The notes: generated by a model not told the origin, from the sequence alone. Numbered from the stretch's first letter, positions 33,023 to 42,443 are shown. The stretch: DNA of 64,000 bases from an uncultured Acidobacteriaceae bacterium (GCA_903842065.1 CAIMKZ010000105.1:1-64000), one strand, 5' to 3'. Numbers and translations are program-made.

Positions 33023-34414
33023 ATGAGCAGTCCAGCAGAGTTAAGTCCTGCTCAGCGTGAAGAAGTCCTTGAAGAGATGAATCGGATCCTCTCCGATTCA
33101 GGCTTCAATCGCAGCAAGCGATGCGTCATGCTCTTCACGCACCTGGTCAATTGCGCCCTGCACGGCGAGCGAAACGAATTCAAAGAACGCACGCTCGGGA
33201 TCGAAGTCTTCGGGCGCGGACCAAGCTACGATTCGCAGGCCGACCCGATTGTGCGCATGACCGCGAATGAAATTCGCAAGCGGTTGGCGCAGTATTATTA
33301 CGGTGCACACCGCCCTGCCCATAACGTCAAGATCCACCTTGATCGCGGCACTTATTTCCCCGAATTCCATTTCGCCGGTTCAGATAGTTTTGAAGCCGAA
33401 GAGGCGGAGACGCCGAAGGAATCTTCAGATCCTTTTGTTGTAGTCCCAACCGAATCTCAGGAGTTAGAAGCGACGAGCACATTCGCCCGGCTTCCTCTTG
33501 AGCGCAATTGGCTTTTGTGGATCGGAATCGGAATACTGGCGATTGCTGCCGGCAGTGCTTTCTATTACTACGTTTCTGCACCCTCGGGGCAGCATCTGCC
33601 CTGGAAGCCGCTGCTCCAATTCGATCAGCCATTCCTGTGGATCGGAATCGTCATTCTAGCAATTGCGGCAGGCGCAGCTTCTATCTTTACCATTCGTGGC
33701 CGCTCCAGGCAGTATCTGTTCTGGAAACCGCTGCTTCAATTTGATCATCCGCTGGTTGTGTGTTTGGCTGATACCCCATTCCCAATGGGCACAAGTGCAG
33801 AGGACCGCGCGCAGGCCATCGCAGTTACTACCACGCCTGGGAAAAACACCCTGGCTTCTGCCTCGCCGAACTCAATACCAACCGCTCCGTTTTTGGATGC
33901 AAGCACGGCTATTCGAATTGCAAACTGGTTGGGAATCCATGGCCGGAAGATCCTTCTACACCGCGCCTCCATCATCACGCTCCGCATGTTTCGCCAGGGG
34001 CCGGCAGTCCTGATTGGGGGCTTCAACAATCCCTGGTCGCTCACACTGCTTTCACGTCTCCGCTACAGAATCCACTTTGACCCAGTCACCCAGGAAAAGT
34101 GGATCGAAGATACGCATAACCCTTCGAGCCACGATTGGAAGATCAAAGCCAGGTCGAGATATAGCGACTCATTCGTCGATTATGCTTTGATCTCGCGTTA
34201 TTGGGATCGTGATACAGAAAACTGGATCGTGGCGGTAAGCAGTCTGGCGCTCCACGGCCTGCACGCGGCGTCCGATTTGATAACCAATCGCTCGCATGAG
34301 AGAACACTTCCCTCCATTGTCAATTCGAATGCGAACGTGCAGATAGTTCTGAAAACCTCTGTGATGAACGGAACTGCCGGACCTCCCCAGATTGTTTCCA
34401 CTCATACCTGGTAG
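33023..34414 (+). CDS. membrane protein with acidobacterial-type N-terminal DNA-binding-like domain
   Basis: 463 residues. Residues about 8-120 match a domain common in Acidobacteriota regulators (FNRSKRCVMLFTHLVNCALHG; LGIEVFGRGPSYDSQADPIVRMTANEIRKRLAQYY; VKIHLDRGTYFPEF), thought to be winged-helix-like. Residues 165-204 and 205-244 are an internal tandem repeat of 40 residues, each with a hydrophobic helix (LWIGIxILAIAAG) and a WKPLLQFD tail. That gives two membrane helices in tandem. The C-terminal half (about 245-463) is not recognised. GGAG precedes the ATG. Divergent from the carboxylesterase gene. Function unknown; possibly a membrane-bound regulator. Confidence 0.6.
   Translation: MSSPAELSPAQREEVLEEMNRILSDSGFNRSKRCVMLFTHLVNCALHGERNEFKERTLGIEVFGRGPSYDSQADPIVRMTANEIRKRLAQYYYGAHRPAHNVKIHLDRGTYFPEFHFAGSDSFEAEEAETPKESSDPFVVVPTESQELEATSTFARLPLERNWLLWIGIGILAIAAGSAFYYYVSAPSGQHLPWKPLLQFDQPFLWIGIVILAIAAGAASIFTIRGRSRQYLFWKPLLQFDHPLVVCLADTPFPMGTSAEDRAQAIAVTTTPGKNTLASASPNSIPTAPFLDASTAIRIANWLGIHGRKILLHRASIITLRMFRQGPAVLIGGFNNPWSLTLLSRLRYRIHFDPVTQEKWIEDTHNPSSHDWKIKARSRYSDSFVDYALISRYWDRDTENWIVAVSSLALHGLHAASDLITNRSHERTLPSIVNSNANVQIVLKTSVMNGTAGPPQIVSTHTW
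33515..33754 (+). repeat. in-frame 120-bp tandem duplication inside a coding region
   Basis: 33515-33634 and 33635-33754 are two diverged copies of the same 40-codon unit, encoding a membrane helix plus linker. First halves (LWIGI, LAIAAG) and ends (KPLLQFD) match; the middles have drifted. Confidence 0.8.
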
Positions 34415-34919
34415 GCGAAGGATCAGAGCTACTTGCCAGGTTCGTCTTCACTCAGAGCCGAGCCTGACGCAGGAGAGCTTGCCAATCACGCGCAGGCTTT
34501 CCGTGCGGAACGATTTGGGGCTTACTGAAGAAGCTATTGGATTAAGGTGCTATTGAACAGTGAGGGCACGCGGGCAGGCTGCGATCCTGTCTATCGAAAT
34601 ACTCCTTATCGGCCGCCGATCAAAGTACGATCTTTCGAATCGCAGGACGAAGCGCTGGATGATCTTATCATTAACTTTAGATTATTCGACATAAGTTTAT
34701 TATTTGCATATATTTAAATGAGGTGGACAAGCAAGATTAAGACTATACATGACCAGACGTAGACGCGACCATGTGGCGCCATTTAAATCTGTAATTGCTA
34801 CGGAATGAAGCAGCCGAATTCCGGCCACTTCACTCGTTTGCGTGTTCGGAGTCTCGAATGCTCTGCAAATTCATCCAATATCACAAGCTGAAGCGAATTG
34901 AACTTGAAGGTGAACGCAA
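34415..34919. other. 505-base intergenic region with AT-rich core
   Basis: No open frame of note. Bases 34665-34725 are strongly AT-rich, unlike the surroundings. The shared 28-bp element (copy C) follows at 34738, so the upstream control region of the beta-oxidation genes is here. Nothing else was recognised. Confidence 0.5.
34738..34765 (+). promoter_or_regulatory. 28-bp repeated regulatory element, copy C
   Basis: TAAGACTATAC, then A, then TGACC, then A, then GACGTAGACG, pointing at the enoyl-CoA hydratase 154 bases downstream. It differs from copy B at one of 28 positions, and copy B lies at almost the same distance (153 bases) from its gene. Confidence 0.75.
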
Positions 34920-35720
34920 ATGGGCGCTGACTTGATCGAATTGCGAATCCAGTCCGGGATCGCAACACTCTGCCTGAATCGTCCCGAAAAGCGCAATGCG
35001 ATGAACGACAAATTGCGATCGCAATTCATCTCCGCGCTCGAAGGTATCCAAGCGGACCGTAACATCCGCGCGCTGGTCCTGACCGGAAACGGCAAGGGCT
35101 TCTGCGCCGGCGGAGATGTCGCCGCCATGGAGAAGCGCCTGGAAAAGTCGGCTGGCGAAGTTGGCTTTAGTGGCTGGACCCGCCAGCAGCGCGTGCATTA
35201 CGCTCAGTCTCTGCTTCACACCCTGCCCATCCCCACAATTGCAGCCGTCAACGGCACTGCCGCCGGTTTGGGCGCAGACACAGCTCTTGCCTGCGATTTT
35301 GTCATCGCCAGCAGTGAAGCGAGTTTTGTCTGGTCGTACATCGACCGCGGCCTGATTCCGGATGGGGGCGGGATGTACTTTTTGCCGCGGCGGGTCGGCC
35401 TCTCAAAAGCAAAGGATCTGATATTCAGCGGCCGCAGGGTGAATGCAGACGAGGCCTTAAGTATGGGAATCGCCGATCGTCTCAGCACTCCGGAAACACT
35501 CATGGCCGACGCGCACACGTGGGCTGTCGAGCTGAGCCAGGGTTCCAGGACCGCTATTGCGTTAGGCAAGACCATCCTCAACCAGAGTTTCGAGCTATCG
35601 GCAGAGCAAGTCTTCGCCCAGGGAAGTCAAGCCCAGGGGATTTGCTATACAAGTACGCAGCATCGCGAATCTGTCACTGCCTTTTTACAGAAGAGTGCGG
35701 CGCGCAAGGGGGCCGCGTGA
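34920..35720 (+). CDS. enoyl-CoA hydratase/isomerase family protein
   Basis: A 266-residue crotonase-fold enzyme: CLNRPEKRNAMND, the oxyanion-hole segment GNGKGFCAGGDVAAM, NGTAAGLGADTALACDFVIAS, and IDRGLIPDGGGMYFLPRRVG. The second catalytic acid position is Asp (IPDGGG), as in PaaG-like isomerases, rather than a Glu pair. It hydrates or isomerises an enoyl-CoA in the cytosol. Its stop codon overlaps the next start by one base, so it forms an operon with the fused hydratase/dehydrogenase. Together they suggest beta-oxidation of a CoA-activated acid, such as a phenylpropenoid side chain or an acyl group released by esterases; this is inference. Confidence 0.9.
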   Translation: MGADLIELRIQSGIATLCLNRPEKRNAMNDKLRSQFISALEGIQADRNIRALVLTGNGKGFCAGGDVAAMEKRLEKSAGEVGFSGWTRQQRVHYAQSLLHTLPIPTIAAVNGTAAGLGADTALACDFVIASSEASFVWSYIDRGLIPDGGGMYFLPRRVGLSKAKDLIFSGRRVNADEALSMGIADRLSTPETLMADAHTWAVELSQGSRTAIALGKTILNQSFELSAEQVFAQGSQAQGICYTSTQHRESVTAFLQKSAARKGAA

Positions 35721-37786
35721 TGAAACAAGAACAAATCAATACGAGTACAGTTGTCCGAGTCGTGTTCGAGGAGGATGTAGCCGTTGCCATTATCGACAAC
35801 CCGCCGATCAATGCTGGATCGCACGAAGTACGGTCTGGATTGTTGGCGGCTATCGAACAAGCAAAGGCATCTCCCGATGTATGCGCTGTAGTAATTATTG
35901 GCGCGGGTACGACTTTTATCTCCGGCTCCGATCTGCGCGAGTTCGGCCAGCCCATCGCCGACCCGCAGTGGCCGGAGGTGTTCGCGGCCATTGAAGCCTG
36001 CCAAAAGCCCGTAGTGGCCGCGCTGCACGGCGCAGCGCTTGGCGGCGGCTTCGAGCTGGCCCTGGCATGTGATGCGCGAATAGCGCATTCAGGCACAGTC
36101 GTGGGCCTGCCCGAGGTGACACTCGGAATCATTCCGGGAGCAGGCGGCACGCAGCGGCTGCCGCGACTAACCGGAATTCCGAAAGCCATAGCGATGATTG
36201 GCGGCGGGGAGCGGGTGCCGGTCGCTCAGGCGCTGTCGCTTGGCATAGTCGACAATGTGGTGACAGCAGACCTGCGCAGCGAAGCCATTTCGTGGGCAAG
36301 ATCCATGCAGGGCCAGAAGCGCAGAGTTCGCGACATTGCCGTGCCTGCGTGCGATGAAGCGTCGATTGCAAAGGCTGCAGAAACCACACTACGCGCGGGG
36401 AAAAACCGACCGGCAGTTCGTGCTGCCATCGATGCAGTAATTGCGGCAAAGACACTCCCCATGGATGAGGGGCTAGCGCAGGAGCGTGCGTCGTTCCAGT
36501 CTTTGCGTGTTTCCCGCGAAGCACGTGCTCTGCGTCATCAGTTCTTTGCGGAGCGCGAAGCTGCCAAACATCCTGCCTTTGATAAGGCCGAGGTGCAGCC
36601 TGTCAAACGGATTGCAGTCATCGGCGCAGGCACAATGGGCGCAGGTATTGCAATCGCCGCGCTCGACTCCGGATACGACGTTACGCTGGTTGATCAGGAA
36701 GACGCAGCTCTTGGCAAAGGAATCGAGCACATTCACGGCTACTACGGCAGCCGCGTCAAGGCGGGCAAGCTCGACGCCGCGCAGGCCGCCGAACGGGAAA
36801 CGCGGCTGAAGTCCGGTCTTGACTGGTCGATCATCTCCGAAGCCGACCTTGTTATAGAGGCAGTCTTCGAGGACCTCAAGATCAAGAAGGATGTGTTCTC
36901 TCGCCTAGACCAAGTGGCTCGTCCCGGCGCTATCCTTGCGTCAAACACTTCCTATATCGACCTCGATGCGATCGCTGCCGCCACTTCGCGTCCACAGGAT
37001 GTGGTGGGTCTTCACTTCTTCAGCCCAGCCAACGTCATGCGCTTGCTCGAGATCGTTCGCGGCTCGGCCACTGCACCGAGTGTGCTGGCCACGTGCCTGC
37101 AACTGGCAAAGCGTCTGCGCAAGACTTCAGTGGTCTCTGCCAATGCGTTCGGCTTCATCGGAAACCGCATCTATTCCGCCTACCGCCGCCAATGCGAGTT
37201 CATGCTCGAAGAAGGTGCGACTCCGCTCGAGGTCGATGCGGCTTTGGAATCCTTCGGTTTTGCCATGGGTCCGTTTGCTGTGGCTGATATGTCCGGGCTC
37301 GATATCGCCTGGCGCATGCGCCAGAGCCTGGCCGCCACTCGCGATCCGGCGGCACGTTACGTTCAGATTCCCGACATGCTCTGCGAGGCAGGCCGCCTGG
37401 GGCAAAAGACAGGCGCAGGCTATTACTCATATGCGCAGGCAGGCTCGCGGCGGCAGGTTGATCCAGCAGTAGATGAAGTGATTGCCAGGGCAAGGACGGC
37501 TAAAGGCATCGTTGCGCGTGCGTTAGGCGCAGAGGAGATAACCCGGCGAGTGATGCTCACGATGGCCAATGAAGCCGCGCTACTGCTCAAGGAGAACGTA
37601 GCCGAGCGGCCGAGCGATATCGACGTTGTGCTGGTTAACGCTTACGGCTTCCCCAAGTGGGAGGGCGGCCCGGTATTCTGGGCTCGCGAACGCGACGCTG
37701 CAGAGTTGGAGAAGGACCTCGACTGGCTAGCCGAACTTAGCGGACCAGGATTCGTGCACGGCGATGTTCAACAACTACTTTCGTAA
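35720..37786 (+). CDS. bifunctional enoyl-CoA hydratase / 3-hydroxyacyl-CoA dehydrogenase (FadJ/FadB-like)
   Basis: 688 residues from the ATG at 35720, overlapping the previous stop (TGATG). Residues 1-190 form a crotonase domain (GLPEVTLGIIPGAGGTQRLPR). Residues about 295-475 form the NAD-binding domain (IAVIGAGTMGAGIAIAALDSG; HFFSPANVMRLLEIVRG). Two C-terminal 3-hydroxyacyl-CoA dehydrogenase domains follow (NAFGFIGNRIY; VNAYGFPKWEGGPVFWA). It carries out hydration and oxidation of enoyl-CoA to 3-oxoacyl-CoA. No thiolase or acyl-CoA ligase is nearby, so the pathway is incomplete within the window. Confidence 0.92.
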   Translation: MKQEQINTSTVVRVVFEEDVAVAIIDNPPINAGSHEVRSGLLAAIEQAKASPDVCAVVIIGAGTTFISGSDLREFGQPIADPQWPEVFAAIEACQKPVVAALHGAALGGGFELALACDARIAHSGTVVGLPEVTLGIIPGAGGTQRLPRLTGIPKAIAMIGGGERVPVAQALSLGIVDNVVTADLRSEAISWARSMQGQKRRVRDIAVPACDEASIAKAAETTLRAGKNRPAVRAAIDAVIAAKTLPMDEGLAQERASFQSLRVSREARALRHQFFAEREAAKHPAFDKAEVQPVKRIAVIGAGTMGAGIAIAALDSGYDVTLVDQEDAALGKGIEHIHGYYGSRVKAGKLDAAQAAERETRLKSGLDWSIISEADLVIEAVFEDLKIKKDVFSRLDQVARPGAILASNTSYIDLDAIAAATSRPQDVVGLHFFSPANVMRLLEIVRGSATAPSVLATCLQLAKRLRKTSVVSANAFGFIGNRIYSAYRRQCEFMLEEGATPLEVDAALESFGFAMGPFAVADMSGLDIAWRMRQSLAATRDPAARYVQIPDMLCEAGRLGQKTGAGYYSYAQAGSRRQVDPAVDEVIARARTAKGIVARALGAEEITRRVMLTMANEAALLLKENVAERPSDIDVVLVNAYGFPKWEGGPVFWARERDAAELEKDLDWLAELSGPGFVHGDVQQLLS

Positions 37787-37882
37787 TCCAGAAATTATGA
37801 AGGGCAGGAGCCAGTTCCCTTCCTAAATACATCCGGGCTGCAAATGCAGCAGAAATTCCAATAATGATTCGGAGTGAAGAAG

Positions 37883-38803
37883 ATGCCAACAGACTATGAC
37901 GTGATTATCATCGGCTCCGGCTGTGCAGGATTGTCAGCAGCCTTGTATTCGAGCCGCGCAGGACTCAAAACGCTCGTTCTGGAAAGAGAATCCATGGGCG
38001 GCGAGTCAATGAACCGGCAACTGATTGAAAACTACCCCGGCTTTGCCGCGGGCGTGGACGGGCCGGAGCTTGGCGCCGCCATGATCGAGCAAGCAATGAA
38101 CTTCGGCACCGAAATCGAAATCGGGGAGGTGACTGGCCTCAAGGTTTCTGCCGGCAGCATTACGGTTCACTGCGAAGATCAGAGCCGCACTGCAAAAAGC
38201 GTCATTGTTGCCTCCGGCGCGTGCCCGCGCAAGCTAAATGTTCCGGGCGAAGAGGAGCTGACAGGATCAGGCGTCTTCTATTGCGCTACATGCGATGGCC
38301 CAGGCTATGCGGAACGGCCTGTCGCAATTGCAGGAGGCGGCGATTCAGGCATCACCGAAGCACTGTTTCTTGAAAAGCTTGGCAGTAAGATAACCGTCAT
38401 TGAGTTCATGGCCAAGGGCAAGGTCTCGAAGGTTCTGCTGGACCGAGCCATTGCCAGCCCCAACATCGACATCAAGTACTCCACCAAGATCGAACGAATC
38501 ATCGGAGACGGAGAGGTCAAGGCCATCGAGATTCAGGATTTGAACACCGGCGTAAAGAGCGAGCTTGCCGTCGACGGGATCTGTGTTCGCATCGGTATGG
38601 TGCCCAACACCGGCTTCTTGAAGAACGTCCTCACGCTTACGCCGACCGGGCAGGTTCCCGTAAGCCCGAACATGGAGACCTCGATTCCAGGACTCTTCGC
38701 GGCCGGCGATGTGAGAGAGTTTTCCATGATGCAGATGGGAACAGCCGTCGGGGATGGAATCACCGCTGCCATGGCGGCGGGGCGATATATCCAACTGCTC
38801 TAG
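37883..38803 (+). CDS. thioredoxin-reductase-like FAD oxidoreductase
   Basis: 306 residues from the ATG at 37883; GGAG at 37871 suits this start better than the GTG at 37874. FAD motif GSGCAG at 11-16, redox pair Cys134/Cys137 in YCATCDGP, second nucleotide motif GGGDSG at 151-156, C-terminal FAD-binding AAGDVRE. The NADPH-specific HRRxxxR motif of ordinary TrxB is replaced around 174-180 by EFMAKGK, so another electron donor (NADH or a ferredoxin) or a different partner is likely. It follows the beta-oxidation genes but is 96 bases downstream. A perfect 23-bp hairpin ends it. Confidence 0.85.
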   Translation: MPTDYDVIIIGSGCAGLSAALYSSRAGLKTLVLERESMGGESMNRQLIENYPGFAAGVDGPELGAAMIEQAMNFGTEIEIGEVTGLKVSAGSITVHCEDQSRTAKSVIVASGACPRKLNVPGEEELTGSGVFYCATCDGPGYAERPVAIAGGGDSGITEALFLEKLGSKITVIEFMAKGKVSKVLLDRAIASPNIDIKYSTKIERIIGDGEVKAIEIQDLNTGVKSELAVDGICVRIGMVPNTGFLKNVLTLTPTGQVPVSPNMETSIPGLFAAGDVREFSMMQMGTAVGDGITAAMAAGRYIQLL

Positions 38804-38839
38804 CTTTCTGTTCGCGAGGCAGATACCTCCGGCGGCAAG

Positions 38840-38892
38840 CACAAACGAATGCGGCTATCGCCTATACAAGGCGATAGCCGCATTCGTTTGTG
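38840..38892. terminator. perfect 23-bp bidirectional terminator
   Basis: Bases 38840-38862 are the exact reverse complement of 38870-38892, with a 7-base loop. It sits between the convergent thioredoxin-reductase-like and ceramidase-like genes, and its A/T-rich outer ends suit termination in both directions. Confidence 0.85.
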
Positions 38893-38910
38893 GCTGGGGA
38901 CCTCAGACAA

Positions 38911-40206
38911 TTAATACTGCCGCATCATATCCACCAGCCCATTCACGATGGTGGACTCCCCACATCCCTTCTTCAGCGGAGAGCTGAAGACTTCGAAGGT
39001 CGGATTGTCATACGAGCTGTCCTGGGGGATGTATCCGATTCTTCCATTGGCAATGGTAATCATCATGGTGTTTGTGAAGGGCGACTCTTTGCGCAGGTGC
39101 TGATAGATATTCGTGACCACTTCGGCCGATACCGAGGTGATGGCGATCCGATCGATCATCAGCAGGCTCAGCCTGAAACTGACAGGATCAGCATCCACGA
39201 GTTTTCTATTCGCTCCGTCCTGCGCCTTGCCCGTAGCGCTCTGCCCTGGACAGGTGACGATCTTTTCCATTCCCCATATTCTCTGCTGCACAGATGGCGC
39301 CTTCACTCTGTCGGCAACTCTGACCACCTCGGCACCCAGGATCTCACCGAGAACATTTACGTTTTCGAAGTTCATTTCATCATCTGGCTTGTGGGGCGTG
39401 GAGATGGGGTTTTGATCGCCAGCCGCGCCCATGGTCCAAACCGCGACAACTTTGTCGTTATATTTCTGCTCGACAAAGCGCGAAGTAGCTCCGGCCAGCT
39501 CCGCGGTCACGATCGACCCTCTCAGATTCACAATGGTGTTATGAACGGCGTAGTTTATCAGGATCGCAATCGGTTCCCCGGTGAGAGATTCGAACTTGAC
39601 CACCCAAACAGTTTTGTCGGAGGGCCCATCTGGATTCCAACCGATGCCGTACCTGCCGTCCGGCATAAGCTGATCGCGGTTCATATTGATGTCGACGGTT
39701 CCTGTTCCTACCGCAACGCGCGCCGGCTGCATGTTGGCTTTGGCCTGCTTCAGCGCTTTTATCAGATCGTCTTGCACTTTGTTGATCCATGCGGTCGCGG
39801 CTGGGCCGGCATGGCGCGATCCGCTCGCGTTTGCAAGACTAAACAGCGGTGCGCTGTGATTGTGAGTAGCGGTGATGATGATGTTGGAAGTTGGAATGCC
39901 CGTCTCCCTGGAAATGCGCGCCGTCAGTTCCGTAGCATCGGTAATCTCTACAGCGTCCAACGTGATAATGGCGGCAGTGGTTGTGTCATTGCCCACAACA
40001 ATCGCGCGCGCGTAGATCCTGTCGTGAATCGCGGTGTACTTTGTTTCCCAAAAGGTGGTCACGCCTCCGGGGACATCCGGCGTCATGTCAACTTTCACGA
40101 CGCCAACCCGCAGGGTGCCCTGTTCTGCACCAAAAGCGATGCCGCCTAACATTCCCATCACAACAAGAAAGCCTAAGATCAAGCGGAGATATCCGGAGCA
40201 TTTCAT
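38911..40206 (-). CDS. secreted neutral-ceramidase N-domain-like protein, paralog 2
   Basis: 431 residues with a signal peptide (MKCSGYLRLILGFLVVMGMLGGIAFGAEQG); GGGG precedes the ATG. Same domain as the copies at 29652 and 62688: LRVGVVKVDMTPD, DRIYARAIVVG, the HxH site in ATHNHSAPLF, and GDQNP in place of the nucleophile-bearing GD-x-SP of true ceramidases. It is the shortest of the three, lacking the Pro-rich insert. It ends with the same CGEST/NGLVDM-type C-terminus as the others (G-C-x-E, IVNGL-D). Substrate unknown. It follows the tannase-family gene's terminator on the same strand. Confidence 0.78.
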   Translation of the reverse strand: MKCSGYLRLILGFLVVMGMLGGIAFGAEQGTLRVGVVKVDMTPDVPGGVTTFWETKYTAIHDRIYARAIVVGNDTTTAAIITLDAVEITDATELTARISRETGIPTSNIIITATHNHSAPLFSLANASGSRHAGPAATAWINKVQDDLIKALKQAKANMQPARVAVGTGTVDINMNRDQLMPDGRYGIGWNPDGPSDKTVWVVKFESLTGEPIAILINYAVHNTIVNLRGSIVTAELAGATSRFVEQKYNDKVVAVWTMGAAGDQNPISTPHKPDDEMNFENVNVLGEILGAEVVRVADRVKAPSVQQRIWGMEKIVTCPGQSATGKAQDGANRKLVDADPVSFRLSLLMIDRIAITSVSAEVVTNIYQHLRKESPFTNTMMITIANGRIGYIPQDSSYDNPTFEVFSSPLKKGCGESTIVNGLVDMMRQY

Positions 40207-40310
40207 ATTTTAATTCCCCTCTCTTGCAGATATACCATTTCCATGATGTACTTTTGTGGCATGTTTCAGCGAGTACGCGGTCCCCGTCTTTACTAACTGC
40301 TTGACAGGAA

Positions 40311-40338
40311 TGGCACGCATGACAGGTCACGCGTGCCA
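40311..40338 (-). terminator. hairpin downstream of tannase-family gene
   Basis: TGGCACGC at 40311-40318 pairs with GCGTGCCA at 40331-40338 (8 bp, 12-base loop), 33 bases after the stop of the tannase-family gene. Confidence 0.45.
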
Positions 40339-40371
40339 ACCTGCGTCGCTACCGATTTCAATTCTCCATCG

Positions 40372-42150
40372 CTATTGCGTTTTCTTGCAGTCCATGGTCG
40401 CACCGTTTCCGGTACACCACAATTCATAGTGCGGAGTGTAGAACGACGAACCGTACCAGTCAGCCAGACTTTCAGGAGCAAGACTTGGCTGACCTTCAAC
40501 AAAGTTCTTCGCCTCGTCTGTACTTCCGGTGCCGATGTATTTCGCAGTCAACGGATACGGAAATACTGGCCGTGTGCGATCCGGCGTTTCCGCTTGAACT
40601 TCCTTGGCTCCCTGGTCAGAACCCCGCGCGATGCTATCGCTGGGGAGATGTGATGCAATCAGCTTATACGGCGCCTGAGATTTCTCTACCCAGGCCATGA
40701 GCGCGCTGACGAAATCCACACGGAACGGGCCCTCTCCGCCAGAGCAGTGATTGCCGCCGGGGAAGAGATACAAGCGCGCGAATTTGTCTACGGTCGATTT
40801 GCCCATTACCTTCTGCATCTCGGTGTAGTAGAGGATGGTCTGCCATGGCGGCATGCCCGGATCGGTCAGGCCATGGAACTGAATCAGTTTGCCGCCATTG
40901 GCCACGAATTCCGACACATCGGGGTCCGTGGCGTCGTAAAGAGCATGCAGTTCGGTGGTCGACTCAAAGCCGGCGCGGTCATACCCCATTTCCAGGACGG
41001 TAGTGCTTTCCGGCGGGTTCTTCCAGTGGGCCAGATACTTGAAGACGTTGTTGGCCATGCCATGGATGGGCAAACTTTTACCTGCGGCGGGTGCGTACCT
41101 GCCCACCCAATTCACTTCCGATCCGGGAAGCCCGCCGCCGACGATCAGCCTCTTCCCTGCGCTGTCATGAGCGCCCATATACAAATCGCGTACGACCCTG
41201 ACCTGCTCAGGCGTCAGGCAGGTAGCTGGATCCTGATCTGGCTTGCATTGGATAACCACGGGGTCGAAGTGACAGGCCAGGGGATCGCTGATAAGACCAT
41301 CCTTCACGCTATCCGCGGCATCGCATTGGTCCAGAACCGCCTTGTGCAGAAGGGGTACTTTGTCCTCGGTAAATATTGCCTTGCCATCCGCGCCCGTATT
41401 GGTGCGCCGACCCCACGCCTGAAAATAGGTGTTCTGCGTGGTAAAGTTCAAGGCCGCGTCGCCGGAGATAATTCCGTTGAAGTCTTTTGGGAAGCGTTGC
41501 ATCTCCATCAGTGCCTCGCGGCCGCCATCCGAGCAGCCATCGAAGTAGGAGTACTTAGGCGCCTGCCCGTAGTACTTTACGATGAGCGCTTTTGCCGCAA
41601 GTGCCGTGACGTGCACGCCGCGATAGGCAAAGTCGATGCGAGCTTGATAGTCCGTGGCTCCCCAGGTTCCGTTCTCTGGTGATGCCGCCGAATTGCCCCC
41701 ATGGCCCATATCGGAGCTTGCCAGAACCAGTTCGCCGTTGGTTGCGGGAATACAGCCGTCGGCATTGCTGGGTGTACGCACGTTTACCCAGCCACATAAC
41801 CCACCACAGCCTGTCTCCATAAATCTCTGTGTCCACTTGGCCAGTGGCAGACGAACAACAAAGTTGATCTTTGCGTCTACATGGCCCTTCACTTCACAGT
41901 AGGGTGCTGGTTTCCCGTCCGGCACTGCAGTTGCCGAGTCAATGTGTGTGGGCGCTCCCACAGGCCCGCTAATATCCGCAGATGAGAGGCTCGTGCAGTC
42001 AACGACAGGAGCAATGGCGGCCAGCGCCGCGAGCCCCGAAGTGGCCGTACTGGCCGGAGCTTGCTGGGCTGACGAAGTTGAGGCAGTCCCTGCAACGAAC
42101 AGCAATGTTGCCACGCATCCACTCAAGATCAGTCTGGAATGAAGAGCCAT
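40372..42150 (-). CDS. secreted tannase/feruloyl-esterase family protein
   Basis: 592 residues from the ATG at 42150 (AAGGAG upstream), with a signal peptide ending near residue 29. The catalytic CS-D-HC arrangement of the family is complete: Cys206-Ser207 in DGCSDGG, Asp430 in HGLTDPG and His468-Cys469 in GGNHCSGG. The two cysteines should form the disulfide that brings Ser and His together. Members release gallate from galloyl esters or ferulate from plant walls. An extracytoplasmic tannase-type enzyme fits a genome that also encodes a pyrogallol transhydroxylase-like enzyme and a 4-oxalomesaconate hydratase. Gallate or hydroxycinnamate specificity cannot be decided from sequence. Confidence 0.88.
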   Translation of the reverse strand: MALHSRLILSGCVATLLFVAGTASTSSAQQAPASTATSGLAALAAIAPVVDCTSLSSADISGPVGAPTHIDSATAVPDGKPAPYCEVKGHVDAKINFVVRLPLAKWTQRFMETGCGGLCGWVNVRTPSNADGCIPATNGELVLASSDMGHGGNSAASPENGTWGATDYQARIDFAYRGVHVTALAAKALIVKYYGQAPKYSYFDGCSDGGREALMEMQRFPKDFNGIISGDAALNFTTQNTYFQAWGRRTNTGADGKAIFTEDKVPLLHKAVLDQCDAADSVKDGLISDPLACHFDPVVIQCKPDQDPATCLTPEQVRVVRDLYMGAHDSAGKRLIVGGGLPGSEVNWVGRYAPAAGKSLPIHGMANNVFKYLAHWKNPPESTTVLEMGYDRAGFESTTELHALYDATDPDVSEFVANGGKLIQFHGLTDPGMPPWQTILYYTEMQKVMGKSTVDKFARLYLFPGGNHCSGGEGPFRVDFVSALMAWVEKSQAPYKLIASHLPSDSIARGSDQGAKEVQAETPDRTRPVFPYPLTAKYIGTGSTDEAKNFVEGQPSLAPESLADWYGSSFYTPHYELWCTGNGATMDCKKTQ

Positions 42151-42443
42151 TGGTTTGTACTCCTTACAGCCTCTGTTGTAGGCACCGGAATTCTGAGCGG
42201 CGAGATCAGGCAATCGAAACTTCCGCATCCCCACCAGCGATTCATTTGCAATGGAGTTTTCTCGCGCCCGTTGTTAAGGACAGAACGGAAGACGTCAAAG
42301 ACTGTTGTTGCATAGGAGGAAATTTGGAAGAGAAAAGCGATTCCGCCGTTGGCATGGCCGCGGTACGGATGAAGGGAAAACTCTTGCGGAGGTGCTATTC
42401 GATAGGAGTCGCAACTTCCGCCGATCATGACGGCCTCTAGAGT

